Below, in pieces: positions 36,530 through 48,413 of a DNA stretch of 64,000 bases. Position 1 is the first letter of the stretch. The number at the start of each line of letters is the position of its first letter. Under the pieces are notes generated by a model. The model made no database searches, was not told the DNA's origin, and saw only the letters and a program-made list of their open reading frames with translations. Source of the stretch: Pseudoscleropodium purum. Its lineage: Eukaryota > Streptophyta > Bryopsida > Hypnales > Brachytheciaceae. Made by a program: the position numbers and the translations under genes. The stretch lies in the NCBI GenBank assembly GCA_963969395.1, contig OZ017797.1:7254001-7318000 (forward strand), given 5' to 3'.

Positions 36530-37560
36530 AATGGGCCACGATTGACCCCTCTATTGCCCCATGTTTTTACCCTTGTAGAAAACCCTTGAAATTTATTACT
36601 TGCCACACACGACAAAATGTGTAAATTCTGAGTTTTTATTTGCAATTGGTGACCCCGAATGAGCTACAGTAGGGACATGATGGAATACAAAATCTAAGCG
36701 GCACAAAATAGGGGGTCAATTTTTGACATTCATCCTTTGGTGGGGCAATAGAGGGGGCAATCATCTCTAGCCCATGAAATGGCCCCAAGCAAGATGGATT
36801 TATCCCACGGAATATGCAAGAATTTGTTAATTTTCACACAACTTTTTCTTTTTTGCAAATTTTGCATTCATACTTGCAATCAGAGACCCAGAATTAGCCA
36901 TGAGAGATTTAGAACATATCCTAAACATGGCTCAAAATAGGGTTTTTTTTTTAACTTTTACCCTTGAAAAAAATCCAAATTACCTTGTTGGATTCACTTC
37001 ATGCATAGGGTTTAGTGTTTTGAAATTGGAAATGCAAAGTGATGGAACACTGCACAATGGTAAAGTGGTCATTTAAAGTGTGCACTTTTTACCCTCCAAA
37101 GGAGAAAAAAATTTGGAATTTTATTTATTTGCCACCTACAATGAAAATTTGGAAATTTGGAAATCAAATTTGGATGTAGGGGCCCCAAATTAGCTAGCAA
37201 GGGTGAGCGCCATAGTAGGAGAGATGCAAAACATCCAATACTAAGCAACTACAAAAATAAAGGTAATTTTTTTTACATTTATCTTTAGCAGAGGGAAGAC
37301 AAATGCAAACAAGATGGAGACTTCAAATGACTATACTTTAATAAAGGCCAAGGGGGATTGACCTCATTATTGTCCGTCAATACCTCCTAAGTTTTTACCC
37401 TTGGAGAAACCACTTGAATTTTTTTATTTGCCACCCATGATGAAATTTAATATTTTTGAATTCATGTAAACAATCAAAGGCCCGGGGTCAAGTAAGTGAG
37501 GTGATAAAAATATAGAATTTAATGCAGCACAAAATAGGGGTAAGCAAATTATTTGCATTT
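36530..37560 (+). repeat. Three or so direct copies of the CAAAATAGGGG-type repeat
   Basis: Successive units carry the phrases TTGCCCCATGTTTTTACCC, CTTGCCACACACGACAAAA, ATTTGCAATTGGTGACCCC, GGCACAAAATAGGGGG and TTGACATTCATCC. They repeat near 36830, 37090 and 37380 with divergence. The unit is roughly 290 bp. An inverted copy follows at once, at 37600-37830. Confidence 0.7.
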
Positions 37561-37599
37561 ACCCATCCTCTAGCCACTTTTTTAAGGCCAGGGAAGATT

Positions 37600-37830
37600 G
37601 CCCCCTCTATTGCCCCACCAAAGGGTGAATGTCAAAATTGCCCCCTATTTTGTACCACTTAAATTTTGTATTTCATCATATTCCATGGCTACTTTGGGGT
37701 CTGTGATTGCAAATATGAATTCAGAAATTTGCAAATTTTATCATATGTGGCAAATAGAAAATTCCAGTATTTTCTACTAGGATAAAACATGGGGCATTAG
37801 AGGGGTCAATCCTCCCTGGCCCTTTTTTTT
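37600..37830 (-). repeat. CAAAATAGGGG-type repeat, inverted copy
   Basis: The reverse-complement phrases appear in reverse order: TTGCCCCCTATTTTGTACC, CTACTTTGGGGTCTGTGATTG, CATATGTGGCAAATAG, then AAAACATGGGGCATTAGAGG. Together with the direct copies to the left it forms a head-to-head arrangement. Confidence 0.7.
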
Positions 37831-38270
37831 AATGTCTTGCTTGGAGACTTGGAAGTAGACTGTTTGTTTTCCTTGATTTCAGAGGATGGAGGTGGGTTTT
37901 AGGGTTTCCTTCTCTTTGAAGGAAAAAATGTGATTGCAAAGCAGTAAAGAAATGTAAGTTCAAGGGACAATATTTCTTAATACTTTCTGCCTTTCTCAAT
38001 AGATGAAAACCACCTTAAATTGCCAAACAAAATCTTGGAGGAATCATTCTCTTTAGACAAAATGTACACCGACGTTTTAAGATGGAAACACCAGAATTTC
38101 ATCTGTAATTTGAAAGTTTCATCCATGTCCATGGATACAAAATTCCCAATGTGGGTTCTAAGATGCAATAGTTTTGTCAAAAGTGACACGTGTCACCTTG
38201 TGATTGGTTTTGGATGTGGAAATTTCAATGTTGGCGTTTGCTGACCCTTTATCACATACTGTAAATTTTC

Positions 38271-38735
38271 AGCTCTCCAGTGACCGAAGGCCCCCAAATA
38301 CGTGGAATTTCTTTTTCTTAAAAACTAAAAATTTGGGTTTCTCAGTGACGGAAGACCCCAAAATAAATGAAATAAAAAAAACAAAAACGAAGACTTAGCT
38401 TTCTCCCTTGACGGAACTGAAGGCCCCAAAACAAATGAAATTTAAAAAATTAAAAAACTACAGTAGACCTTGGGTTTCTCCGGTGATGGAAGGCCCCCAA
38501 ATAAATGAAATTTAAAGAAACCTAAAGCTTGGGTTTCTCCAGTGAAGGAAGACCCCAAAACAAAAGAAATGAAAAAAAAAAAAACTAAAAACTTGGGTTT
38601 CTCCAGTGATAGAACTGAAGACCCATAAATGAATGAAATATTTTTTAATTAAACTAAAAACTTGGGTTTCTCCAGTGACGGAAGACCCAAAAATAAATGA
38701 ATTTTTTTTTAAATAACCTAAAAACTAGGGTTTGG
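38271..38735. repeat. Minisatellite of about seven 60-75 bp units
   Basis: Units begin near 38271, 38335, 38398, 38471, 38531, 38596 and 38665. Each contains GGGTTTCTCCAGTGACGGA or a close variant, then GACCCCAAAATAAATGAAA and an A-rich stretch with AACTAAAAACTT. Unit length varies mainly through the A-run. Confidence 0.85.
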
Positions 38736-39188
38736 GGGAATTTTTTTCCAGGGTTGGGGAATTAGGGTTTTGTACGTACTAGTGATCAGTGACGTCGACG
38801 ACTAGTAACTTACTGCTATCTGACGCTTTTTGTCTTTTTGCCTTTTTCATTTCCTGGTCTTCATGTGGACTCGTCGTCTCCGTCTTCAGAGAGCGTGGCC
38901 ACTGTGTTTGGGAATTTGAAAAAGTGGCTGGTGACTTCTGGTTTTTCAAGTTTAAAATAATTAAATAAAATTTATTAAATTTAAGTTTATTAAAAAAATC
39001 ATCTTTTTATTTTTTATTTTTTTTATAATTTTTTTTATGGACTGTCTGGAGTACTAAAAACTGAATTTCAAATCATCAAACCGACTGCACTGATTTGTAC
39101 TATTTCACTGTTTCTGAGGTCACACACTGTTTGACTTAAGGTAAGCTTAAGGGGGGGAGTCTAAAATGTTACTGTGGTGTACAGATCT

Positions 39189-39217
39189 CCCCTGCCCCCC
39201 CCCCCAAAAAAAAAAAA
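39189..39217. repeat. Poly-C/poly-A junction run
   Basis: This is a run of about a dozen C interrupted once by TG, passing directly into about twelve A. Confidence 0.85.
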
Positions 39218-40878
39218 TAACATTTTGTAGTGGGACAGTACTTTGCATGGGACAGCAATTTTATTTTATTTTATTTTATTTTTTGACCAAAAGGAAAGAA
39301 CCATTCCATGAAAAAAAAAATTACAATACAGCCGAGTCACAAAGGCTGGACAATGAAGAGATGAGAGTAAAAAGGACAACAATTTTAGTACCCTCGGTAA
39401 AAAGAGATAAATTAGTGTGGTGTCACATGAACGCCCATATATCACAATGTTATCAAATTATATTCATTGCAAAACCATTGTATCTAGCTATTAGGATTGG
39501 CATTTCATGTTGAATAATTGAATAAAGTTGAAAAATGTAGATTGGCAGATGTTTTAAGAATTAAAATTTTTTAATTCAAAAAATTTTAATATTTATATTT
39601 TCAAAAATGTGATGTCTAAATTATAAGGACATGAAAAGGGTGGTGATTTTATTATTATGAGATTTGCATGTGGGCCATTTGGCCCGTTGTGAAATTTATA
39701 TGTGGTCTATTCACTTGATAGAGACATGGTTTGGAGTGTGTTTTATTGTCAAGTTGACCATGACCATGTTTTTATTAGTGATTGAGAGATTTTTGTGTGT
39801 GGCCCATTTTCTTATAGTTCGGCATTGGCAACATTTTATTTAGTTGTTATCTAGCTCACTTTTAGAATAATTTTCAAAGAAATTCAACTTTTGTTTTGTA
39901 ATTTAATTTTTGCTAATCCTAATAATTGGATATAACTTATATATATTAGTGTATGTGTTATGAGGATGTTTGCCAAGATGCATTAGGTAGGATTGCCCAA
40001 TTCTGAGCATGTTTCTAGAATCAAGCCCTAATTAAAATAAAGAAAATTTAGATGCTTGTTGCATTCTCTTCAAGGTGTGAATATTGAAAATAGAGTACAA
40101 TCTGGAATATCTACCGATCGAACTTTGACCTCTTATAACTTTTGCATATAAGAATCAAATCTAGTTCTTGGATTTTCTTCAACTCTATTGTAAAATTGTT
40201 TATTTATGGTTTTAAAATGAAAACTTTTTGACACTCAATAAGGTTTGTCAAAGAAATTTTATCAGTTTAAAGTACAATTGTTGATAAGAATGAAAATTAT
40301 CCCATATCTTTTGTTAACAACTTGAGTTGACACCAATATTTTAATTTTTGGATTTTGAAAAAATAATTTAATAATTGCATTAAGGAGCTTGGCTTCAATT
40401 TCATTGATTGAGACTTTGATACATTTAATGACTATCAACTCAAAAACTATAATCATTCAAAACCTTTAAATGATTATATTCTATTCGATGAAATGAAAGT
40501 TATGGAAAGTTTCACTTTGTAGGCAAATATAGCATTTCTACACAAAAAGCAACAACACAAGTTTTTTTCAATTGGATTTCTTTTACTATTAAAACAAAAA
40601 ACTAGCATTTGGCTTATATTCACTTCTAGAATAATCTAAAAGTCATGAGATGTTGTTTTCCATTTGAAATTCCCTTTCAATTTTTGTTTTAAAAGGTATC
40701 TTAATTTTTATTCTACTAATAAAGTAATTGATGTTCAAGATATCGACCAATATTGCATATGCATGCTCTAAAGTGCAATTTTCTCAAACAACTCAATTTG
40801 AAAAATATATAACACAAATGTGCTAGTTCTTTTAGCATCAATTTTTCATCTCTTGTAGATATCCAGGGTCATGTTTAA

Positions 40879-41558
40879 CCTCTAAAGTTTCTTGACTATG
40901 TTTTCATCCAAAATGCTCCAAAATTGCCATTTTTAGGACACATTTCAAAAAAAATTTAAAAACATTTTTAGACACATCCATTGGAATTGTACACCATATA
41001 GGAAAAAAATAGTAAGTAGAAAAAAAATAGAGAATGAATCAAAACACTAAATTGTTAATAATTTAGTTATAGAATTGAAAAATGCCAATTCCAATGGTTG
41101 AAATGTTGCAATAAACAATCTTCGCCTAATTTTCAAAAGAATTTCCAAAAATATTCAAAATTGAGTTCAATAAAGAACTTCAAAGTTTATTTTGGAGTAG
41201 GGAATCCATAACTACCCGCAAAGTAAAACACCTCATAAATTTTGACTCATTGATCAAAATGGAATGATTCAAAGCTTTCTAGGTACATATAAATCTAAAA
41301 TATTAATTTCAAATTTTTGTTTTTGAAAAAAGTGATTTTTTCAAATCTGCCCAGATTACCTGAGTTGAGAAACAAACTACATACTAGGCCATAACTTTTG
41401 ACTCATATTTCCAAATGTCCTAAAATTTAGTGCATGTGAAAGATATTCCTCGTCCCTACCTTCTATTAAAATTTGGGCCAAAAATATGGAAATCTCTACT
41501 CACATGCACCTGCCAAAAGAGTTATGTTGCCAAAAAACGCACTTTTGTCATATAGGGG
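40879..41558 (-). mobile_element. TTAA-flanked MITE, family B copy 1
   Basis: The left end CCTCTAAAGTTTCTTGAC and right end GTCATATAGGGG are loosely inverted. TTAA lies at 40875-40878 and 41559-41562. Its body matches family B copies 2 and 3 in opposite orientation; shared phrases are CATATTTCCAAATGTCC, CTGCCCAGATTACC and GTACACCATATAGG. About 680 bp, non-coding. Confidence 0.75.
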
Positions 41559-41733
41559 TTAAAATTTGACATACAAAATGAAGTAGCAATTAATGTTCTA
41601 TTGTCAAAGCTTTTGCTACATTGGCTTTGTATAGAGTAAACTATCCAAATATTTGTTTGTTTTTACAGATATCATTCAATGTGTCATTACCAATAAATAA
41701 AAAGTCAAGATTCCCTTAGTACAACTTTGTTAA

Positions 41734-42652
41734 CCCCCTAAAGAACTTAATTGGTTTTTTTGGCTACATAGAAATTTTGGGCAAGTGTGTGTGAGTAAAG
41801 ATTTATATATTTTTTATCCAAATTTTATTAGAAGGTGATAAGGGGGAATATCTTTCATATGCAAAAAAATTCATGACATTTGGAAATATGAGTAAAAAAT
41901 TATAGTCTAATATGTTACTTTTTCTGTAAATGGGCAGTTTGGGTAGATCAGAAAAAATCATTTTTTTCAAAAACAAAAATTAGAAATTGGTTTTCTAGGA
42001 TTATATATATATGATAAACTTTGAATCATTCCATCTTGATCAATGAGTCAAAAGTTAATGAATTTTTTGTTTGTGGGCAATTAAGATTCCCTACTTTAAA
42101 ATAAACTTTGAAATCCTTTATTAAGTCCTCAATTTTCAATATTTTTGAGAAAAAAAAATTATAGAATGTAGATTGTTTATTACAACATTCTAGCCATTGG
42201 AATATAAATTTTTCAATTCCATAATTTAATTCTTAACAATTTAGTATTCAAAATCATTCTCTACTATCATTTTACTATTTTTTCCTATATGTTGTACAAT
42301 TTCAAATGATTATAAATTTTTTAAGCATATAGAAAACTTGTCTAGTAAGAAGAATCCAAGGAAGCACCACCATTTGGGACATTTTTTCATAGAAAAGTGA
42401 GCTTGTGAAGTGCAGCTGCCCTGTTTTTTGAAGGGCCAAAAAATGATTTTAATGAATTTGAGTTCTTTTATCTTGCAATCCACATGATAGAAATTTCTGA
42501 AATTTTTACCACATGTTTCCAAGTTATTCTACTACAAGATCCTATGGTTACATGTGTCAAAAAAAAGATTTTTTTTTCAAAATTTTGTTACACATTAAAA
42601 ATGTCAGCTTGAGAGCATTTTTGGTGAAAACATAGTCATAGAACTTTAGGGG
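41734..42652 (+). mobile_element. TTAA-flanked MITE, family B copy 2
   Basis: The left end CCCCCTAAAGAACTTAATTGG and right end CATAGAACTTTAGGGG are inverted repeats, with TTAA at 41730-41733 and 42653-42656. It is oriented opposite to copy 1, only about 170 bp away, so the pair could fold as a long hairpin. About 919 bp, non-coding. Confidence 0.8.
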
Positions 42653-43191
42653 TTAATTGACCAATTGATGCTTTTCTTCAAGGTGTGCACTTATAGTGAT
42701 TTTTAAAATCCACCCATGTTCAAAAGATATTTAAAGAGGGGTATGAAATAATACCAATATTCTAAGAATATTCTATAAATTTGAATTATTTATAGGATAC
42801 TCTAAAGTTATTCTATGAATATTTTTAGTGATTTTACTAAATATTTTGGGAGGGATTAATTAGGAACTACTAGTTTTGTATACAGCCTATTATTTATACA
42901 TTCTAGAATCAACTAAACCATATCTTCACACTTATGTTTTGAAGACTTTAGCATAGTGCTTTCCTTGGGTTTTTTTCTAAATTGATTGAGGCAATTTTTG
43001 AAAATAACTAGCTCATCCACACCCTTTGCTTGTTCTCTTGTTAATTAGGGGCCTTGTTTACTTGTGATCACTAAGATAGCTCACTACGAAATTTGTAGAT
43101 CTTATTGAAATAACCTTAATAATAGGGATTTTCAAGTTACATTTATTTTTTCAAAATATAAAACAAACCATTCTTTTTCCTATTCAATTAA

Positions 43192-44429
43192 TCCCTATAT
43201 GTCCAAGGCTTTTCTAGAGCTTCTTAGAATTTGTTGTAAATTAAAGAAAAGGTCAAAGTTTTCATTATTTAAAATAAATTGTATCCCTCTAAATTCAAAC
43301 TAGATGTGTCATCAATCACATAGGGGAAGAAATTTAAATAATATCATTGATGGATTGAAAGATTATAATGTTTGATCATTAGGGTGTTCAAATTATGAAA
43401 GTGGTTTAAAGTTTTGTCAATCTGCATTTTTCATGTCAAATCTGAAATTTGAGTTCATAGAAAAAATATGAGTTTAATCCCTTAATGTCTAAGATCTTTT
43501 TCAAGTTTCTTGGAATTTGCTCTGAATTGAACAAAAATTCAAAAAAATTATAAGCTTTGTCAAAAAAAAAAAATTGTGACTATACAAATTCAAACTAGAC
43601 ATATTAGAGATCACATTGGAAAAAAACACACGACAATATCACTTATGGATTGAAAGATTACAACACTTGATCAGGAGGGTGGTAAAATCGTGAAAGTGAT
43701 TTGAAGTCTTTCAAATCTCTTTTCGCATGTCAAAACTAAAAAATTGGTCACTCAAAATCATATGAAGCTAAAAGATAGCACATGTATAATCCCAATCAAT
43801 TTATAACTTCTCAAATCTACTCTACAATTTTTTTAAATGAATTTCTAATGTGATTTTTTCTCCAAGTTTTAGTGTATTTTGAAGTTCATTTTTGAGAGCC
43901 TTCAACACTAAAAAAATCAAGATTTGCAATGGACACCCTTGTACAAAATCTTGAATAGAGAAACAATAATCATTTATTTTCAAAATTGGATTTTTGATAG
44001 GAAAATAAGACTTCAAAAAGAATTTCAAAAAAATATAAACTACTAAAAATATAAACTTAGTAAGGTTTTATTTAACTTCAAAGTTTTGTTGACACCAATA
44101 TTTGATGCCTCAAGCATTTGGAAATTAAGCAATAGAATGTATATAAAGACAAGACATTTATGGTTTCTCAAAATCTACTCTACAATTTTTTTTGAATGAT
44201 TTTTTGAATGTGATTTTCTCCTTAGATTCAATGTATTTCAGACTCATTTCTTAGAGCCTTTAACACTTGCACAAAATCTTGAATAGAGAAACCATAAACA
44301 ATTATTTTCAAATTTTATTTTTGATATTGAAAATAAATTTAAAGGATTTTCATCTTTAAAATTCTAAAAAAATAATTTACTATTATTTTGTTCGCACCAA
44401 AATGTGGTGCTTTGAGCATTAAGGGATCA
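43192..44429 (+). mobile_element. TTAA-flanked MITE, family C copy 1, with internal duplications
   Basis: The left end ATCCCTATATGTCCAAGGC mirrors the right end GCTTTGAGCATTAAGGGAT. TTAA is present on each side (43188-43191 and 44430-44433). Internally, a unit of about 280 bp is repeated (43192-43440 against 43475-43740), and a second block (43890-44010) recurs at 44255-44350. It matches 60857-61478 in inverse orientation. Confidence 0.75.
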
Positions 44430-45030
44430 TTAATTCCAAATGTATTCATATGTGTTGGGTACATGTTCAAGAACTTATGAGTTAGTGAATGGTATAATTA
44501 CATTAGTCCTAAACAAAGCAACTACTATTGTTTGAAATTTAGAATATATATTGTAAATTCACATTCTTTCAACAAAAAATATTTAAAGATATTAGAAACT
44601 AATATTTTAAAGGTAGCATTAGAAGACTAATGTACAAACAAATCATTTTAACCATCTTGCTTAGTTTTTAGCTATTTTGCTTGAACTTTTTTGTGAAATG
44701 TGGTATAATCTAATCTTCTCTAGAATTATAAGTAATTTTATTGACTATGGCAAAGAATAAATAATTGTTGATGGTATCATTTGTACATTGATTCTCTACA
44801 ATGTATAGTTTAACAAATATTTACAAATAAATAATACTTAAACACTTGTAAAGTCACACTAGCTTGTTAGTGGTTTGATTTCAATGCTTGGAAGTGCAAA
44901 TGGATTTTTTCACATGTTTCCTGGACATGTTGCTTACAAAATAGAGAAACAAAGTCTTTTGGTTCTAAACTTGTAGCCTAAATTCAAAAAATAAACAAAT
45001 ATGAAAATTAAAACATATTTCACTACTTAT

Positions 45031-45055
45031 TGTGTGTGTGTGTGTGTGTGTGTGT
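45031..45055. repeat. (TG)n microsatellite
   Basis: This is an uninterrupted TG run of about 25 bp. Confidence 0.95.
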
Positions 45056-45379
45056 TAGTAATTAAAATTTTGTATTAAATTTTTCTAATAAATAGATCTC
45101 AAAAGGCTTTATTTATTGTTGTATGTCTTGTAGAAAACTTTCGTAGATTTTAGAGGTAGAAACAAATAATAATAATAAAATGAAATTTATTCTATTTACA
45201 TGAGAACTCTTAGAAATCTATAAGGAAATTCAAAAAAGATTTATTTCATAAGTTTAAGTATACACAATATATTAAATAAATGTAAAGATATCAATTAACC
45301 CCTAAAAGACCAAGGTGCATTTTTTGGCAACATAACTTTTGGAAGCAGGTGCATGTGATTGAGTGGAGATTTTCATATT

Positions 45380-45616
45380 CATTAGAAGAATTTTGGGGGG
45401 ATCCATAAGCCTGTTTCGGGCCTGATCCCCCGCAGCTGTTCCCCGTAGCGAGGGGAATGGCCCGTTGTCAGAATTTTCCTTTTTATAAAAAAAAAAATTT
45501 TGGTCAATGACGTGGTTGGGTCTTGGCTACATCAAATCGTTGCACCAAATTTGTTCCCTACATTCGCAGGCTGTGATAACTCGCAGGCATCCAAAGGCCC
45601 CAAAAATCTTCTGATG
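45380..45616. mobile_element. CATTAGA-ended MITE, copy 5, nested in family B copy 3
   Basis: The left end is CATTAGAAGAATTTTGGGGG and the right end is GGCCCCAAAAATCTTCTGATG. The interior (CCCCCGCAGCTGTTCCCCG, CTACATCAAATCGTTGCACC) matches copy 2 at 11427-11677. The host sequence resumes with GGCCCAAATTTTAATTG, the phrase that directly follows CATATTTTT in the uninterrupted family B copy 1. Confidence 0.85.
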
Positions 45617-45798
45617 CTGGCCCAAATTTTAATTGAAAAAAGAGACAAGGAATATCATTCATGTGCATTGAATTTCAGGACATTTGGAAATATGAGTCAA
45701 AAGTTATGGCCTAGTATGTGGTTTATTTCTCAACTCGAGTAATCCAGGCAAATCTGAAAACATCACTTTTTTCAAAAAAGAAAAATTGAAATTAATTT

Positions 45799-45838
45799 TC
45801 TCTCTGGCTCTCTGGCTCTCTCTCTCTCTCTCTCTCTA
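45799..45838. repeat. CT-rich microsatellite
   Basis: The run is made of TCTCTGGCTCTCTGGC followed by a clean (TC)n tract. Confidence 0.9.
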
Positions 45839-47218
45839 GCTTTAAATCATTCCATTTTGATCAATGAGTCAAAAGTTATGAGGTGTTTTACTTCTCTACT
45901 CCAAAATAAACTTTGAAATTCTTTATTGAACTAAATTTTCAATATTTTTGTAAAAAAATAAAAAATTTAGGTGAAGATTGTCTATTACAAAATTTCAACC
46001 ATTGGGATTGGCATTTTTTAATTCCATAACTAAATTATTAATAATTTAGTATTTTGATTCATTTTCTACTTCTTTCTACTTACTATTTTTTTCCTATATA
46101 TTGTACAATTCCAAATGATTTGAAATTTTTCAAGCATGTAGCCAACTTGCCTTGAAGAATGAATCCAAAAAGTTGAAACCATTTTAGAATTTTTTTCATA
46201 CAAATGTGTCCTCGTAAAGTGCAGTTGCTTGGTTTTTTTGCAGGGCCAAAAAAAGGCTTTTTGTTAATTGAAACGCTAATATCTTACAATCTACATAGTG
46301 GAAATTTCTGAATTTTTTTTCACATATTCTCATATTATCATAATACAAGATCATATGGTTGGATGTGTCCAAAAATGTTTAAAATTTTTTTTTGGTACTT
46401 GTCCTAAAAATGACAATTTTGGAGCGTTTTTGGTGAAAGCATATTCAAGGAACTTTAGGGTTAAGAACTTAAATAGTATGAAGGCCTTTACTATAAATGA
46501 ACTTCTTGATTAATCCCCAAAGACTATTGTCTCCATTGAAAATTTAGACAAATTCCTATTATCTCAATTAATTGCATCATTTATAAAAAACCAATAAATT
46601 AAAAAAAAAATATATTTTTTAATAAAATACTTCTACTTCAATCATTGTCTATAAAAAAAACATTTATGCCAATCAAACTAAAATTGTAAAGTTTGTGCAA
46701 CCACTCTATTCCCCTTTCCAAAAAACTAAAACTAAATTCTTTAAAAATTTGTTTAATGTAGATCATATTTATTTGTATATGAATTTTATTTATATATTCA
46801 ATTAATTTAGATTAGTATTGTAAAAGCTATAAAGGATCTTGCTTTGTCTATTACAACCACTACATTTTATTAAATAAAGAAGGTATAGATATTTCTTTGA
46901 ATTCAATAGATCCCCCAAAAGGTTTGTAGTTTTTTTTATTACTTGCCAAAATTATCTCCACCACTAGAATTGATTTGTTTTAATTCTATTTTATTTAGAA
47001 TTATGAAAGTTTGGAATTTTCATTCAACCACACACTTACTTCTATTCAATAGTTCTTTTAGCAAATTAAATCAAGGTTTTTATCCTTCTTAAATCCTAGA
47101 CTATCAATTCAATATTTCAAAAAATAATATTTTATTTCAAAATTTGTAGTATAAAAAAATCTAAATTAGAAGGGTTCAAAGTCAAATGACCTAATATTTC
47201 AAGGTCTCACCCCCAAAT

Positions 47219-47482
47219 CATTAGAGGAGATTTACTTAGTTTGGAGGGTTGTGAATACCCTCGGGTTTTCAACCTGTTGAAACTTACAGCAATTGTTGTT
47301 TGACGTGGCACAACAACTACCATATCATTTTAAAAAATCAACTTTTTTTTAGTCTAATAATTTTCATTTTCATTTTCATTTTCATTTTTTTTTTCAAAAA
47401 AAATTTCAACAGTTTGGCATTCTTTAACTACAAGGAGAACAAGCCTGAAACGGACCTTTTGCCCCCCAAAGCTCTTCTCAAG
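47219..47482. mobile_element. CATTAGA-ended MITE, copy 6
   Basis: The left end is CATTAGAGGAGATTTACTTAG. The right part, CCTGAAACGGACC with CCCCCCAAAGCTCTTCTCAAG, is the family's right terminus with more changes. The interior has an (ATTTTC)n run near 47363-47390, which accounts for the IFIFIF-type open frame there. Confidence 0.65.
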
Positions 47483-48105
47483 CATTTCATTTAGACCTGT
47501 AAATAGAACAGATGTTGTTGCAATGCAACAACACCTAAAAGGTTTCATCAATTCACACGATTATGTTGTGAAACTTTGGGATTGTTGGTAGGATTTAGGA
47601 AGAACAAACAAATGGAAAATAAAATAGATGACAAATGTCACAATGAAATCATGACATAATTTGCATATAATATAATAGATAAATTATGCAACTATATGGT
47701 AATTGGGTCTCTTTTAGAAGAGACAATTTTGAGGGGAAAGAAACTTTTTCAATTTTTTTGGGTGCATTTATAGGTAAATGTATTGTTTTTGAATAGGTGT
47801 ATCATACTCAAGAGTTATATTGAATAACCTTTACATAAAGAAATAAATACTATTTATACAAGATACATAAAGAGTACCAAAATTTACTTCTAGAAGAAAA
47901 TAATGATGCTTTCATAATAATATCTTTGACCATTTTGTACTATGCAATGTGAATTAAATTTAGCCCAACTTAAAAAAAATCATGTGCTAAAATTATAAAT
48001 TATATTTTGGTGTATCATCAAAATGTATTGTGTTGCTCACATGAGAGACAATCCTTTTTTTAACCTTCTTGAAATTGTTCATATAGAAAACAAGGTCTTT
48101 TAGGA

Positions 48106-48413
48106 CATTAGAAGAGATTAGGCGGGGGGGGGGGGGGGGGGGGGGGCTAGAGGGCCGTTTTAGGCTTGTTCCCTGACGTTATTCCAAAGATAGATTGGGA
48201 ACAACCATTGTCATTTTTTTTTAATTTTTAAATTTTAGAATGCAAAAAATAGCAAAAAAAAATTTTGAATATTTTTTTTGAGTTTTTTTTTTGTGACGTT
48301 ACAATCACTATACTACCTCAAGCAGTAGCTACAGATCGTTGCAAGGCTATTCCCCCAATGTTGGCAACCCAAGGAACTCATAGCCCTCCAAAAGATCTGA
48401 AAATCTTTTAATG
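48106..48413. mobile_element. CATTAGA-ended MITE, copy 7, with a long G-run
   Basis: The left end is CATTAGAAGAGATTAGGCGG and the right end is AGATCTGAAAATCTTTTAATG. Subterminal GAGGGCCGTTTTAGGCTTG and CATAGCCCTCC are family features. Where other copies have five or six G after the terminal repeat, this one has 23 consecutive G at 48124-48146. Confidence 0.8.

Larger units (their letters stand above)
45299..46460 (+). mobile_element. TTAA-flanked MITE, family B copy 3, carrying a nested MITE
   Basis: The left end CCCCTAAAAGACCAAGGTG and right end GGAACTTTAGGG are inverted, with TTAA at 45295-45298 and 46461-46464. The body follows copy 2 in order, but is split near its left end by a CATTAGA-ended MITE at 45380-45616. 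It also contains a CT-rich microsatellite at 45799-45838. Confidence 0.8.
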
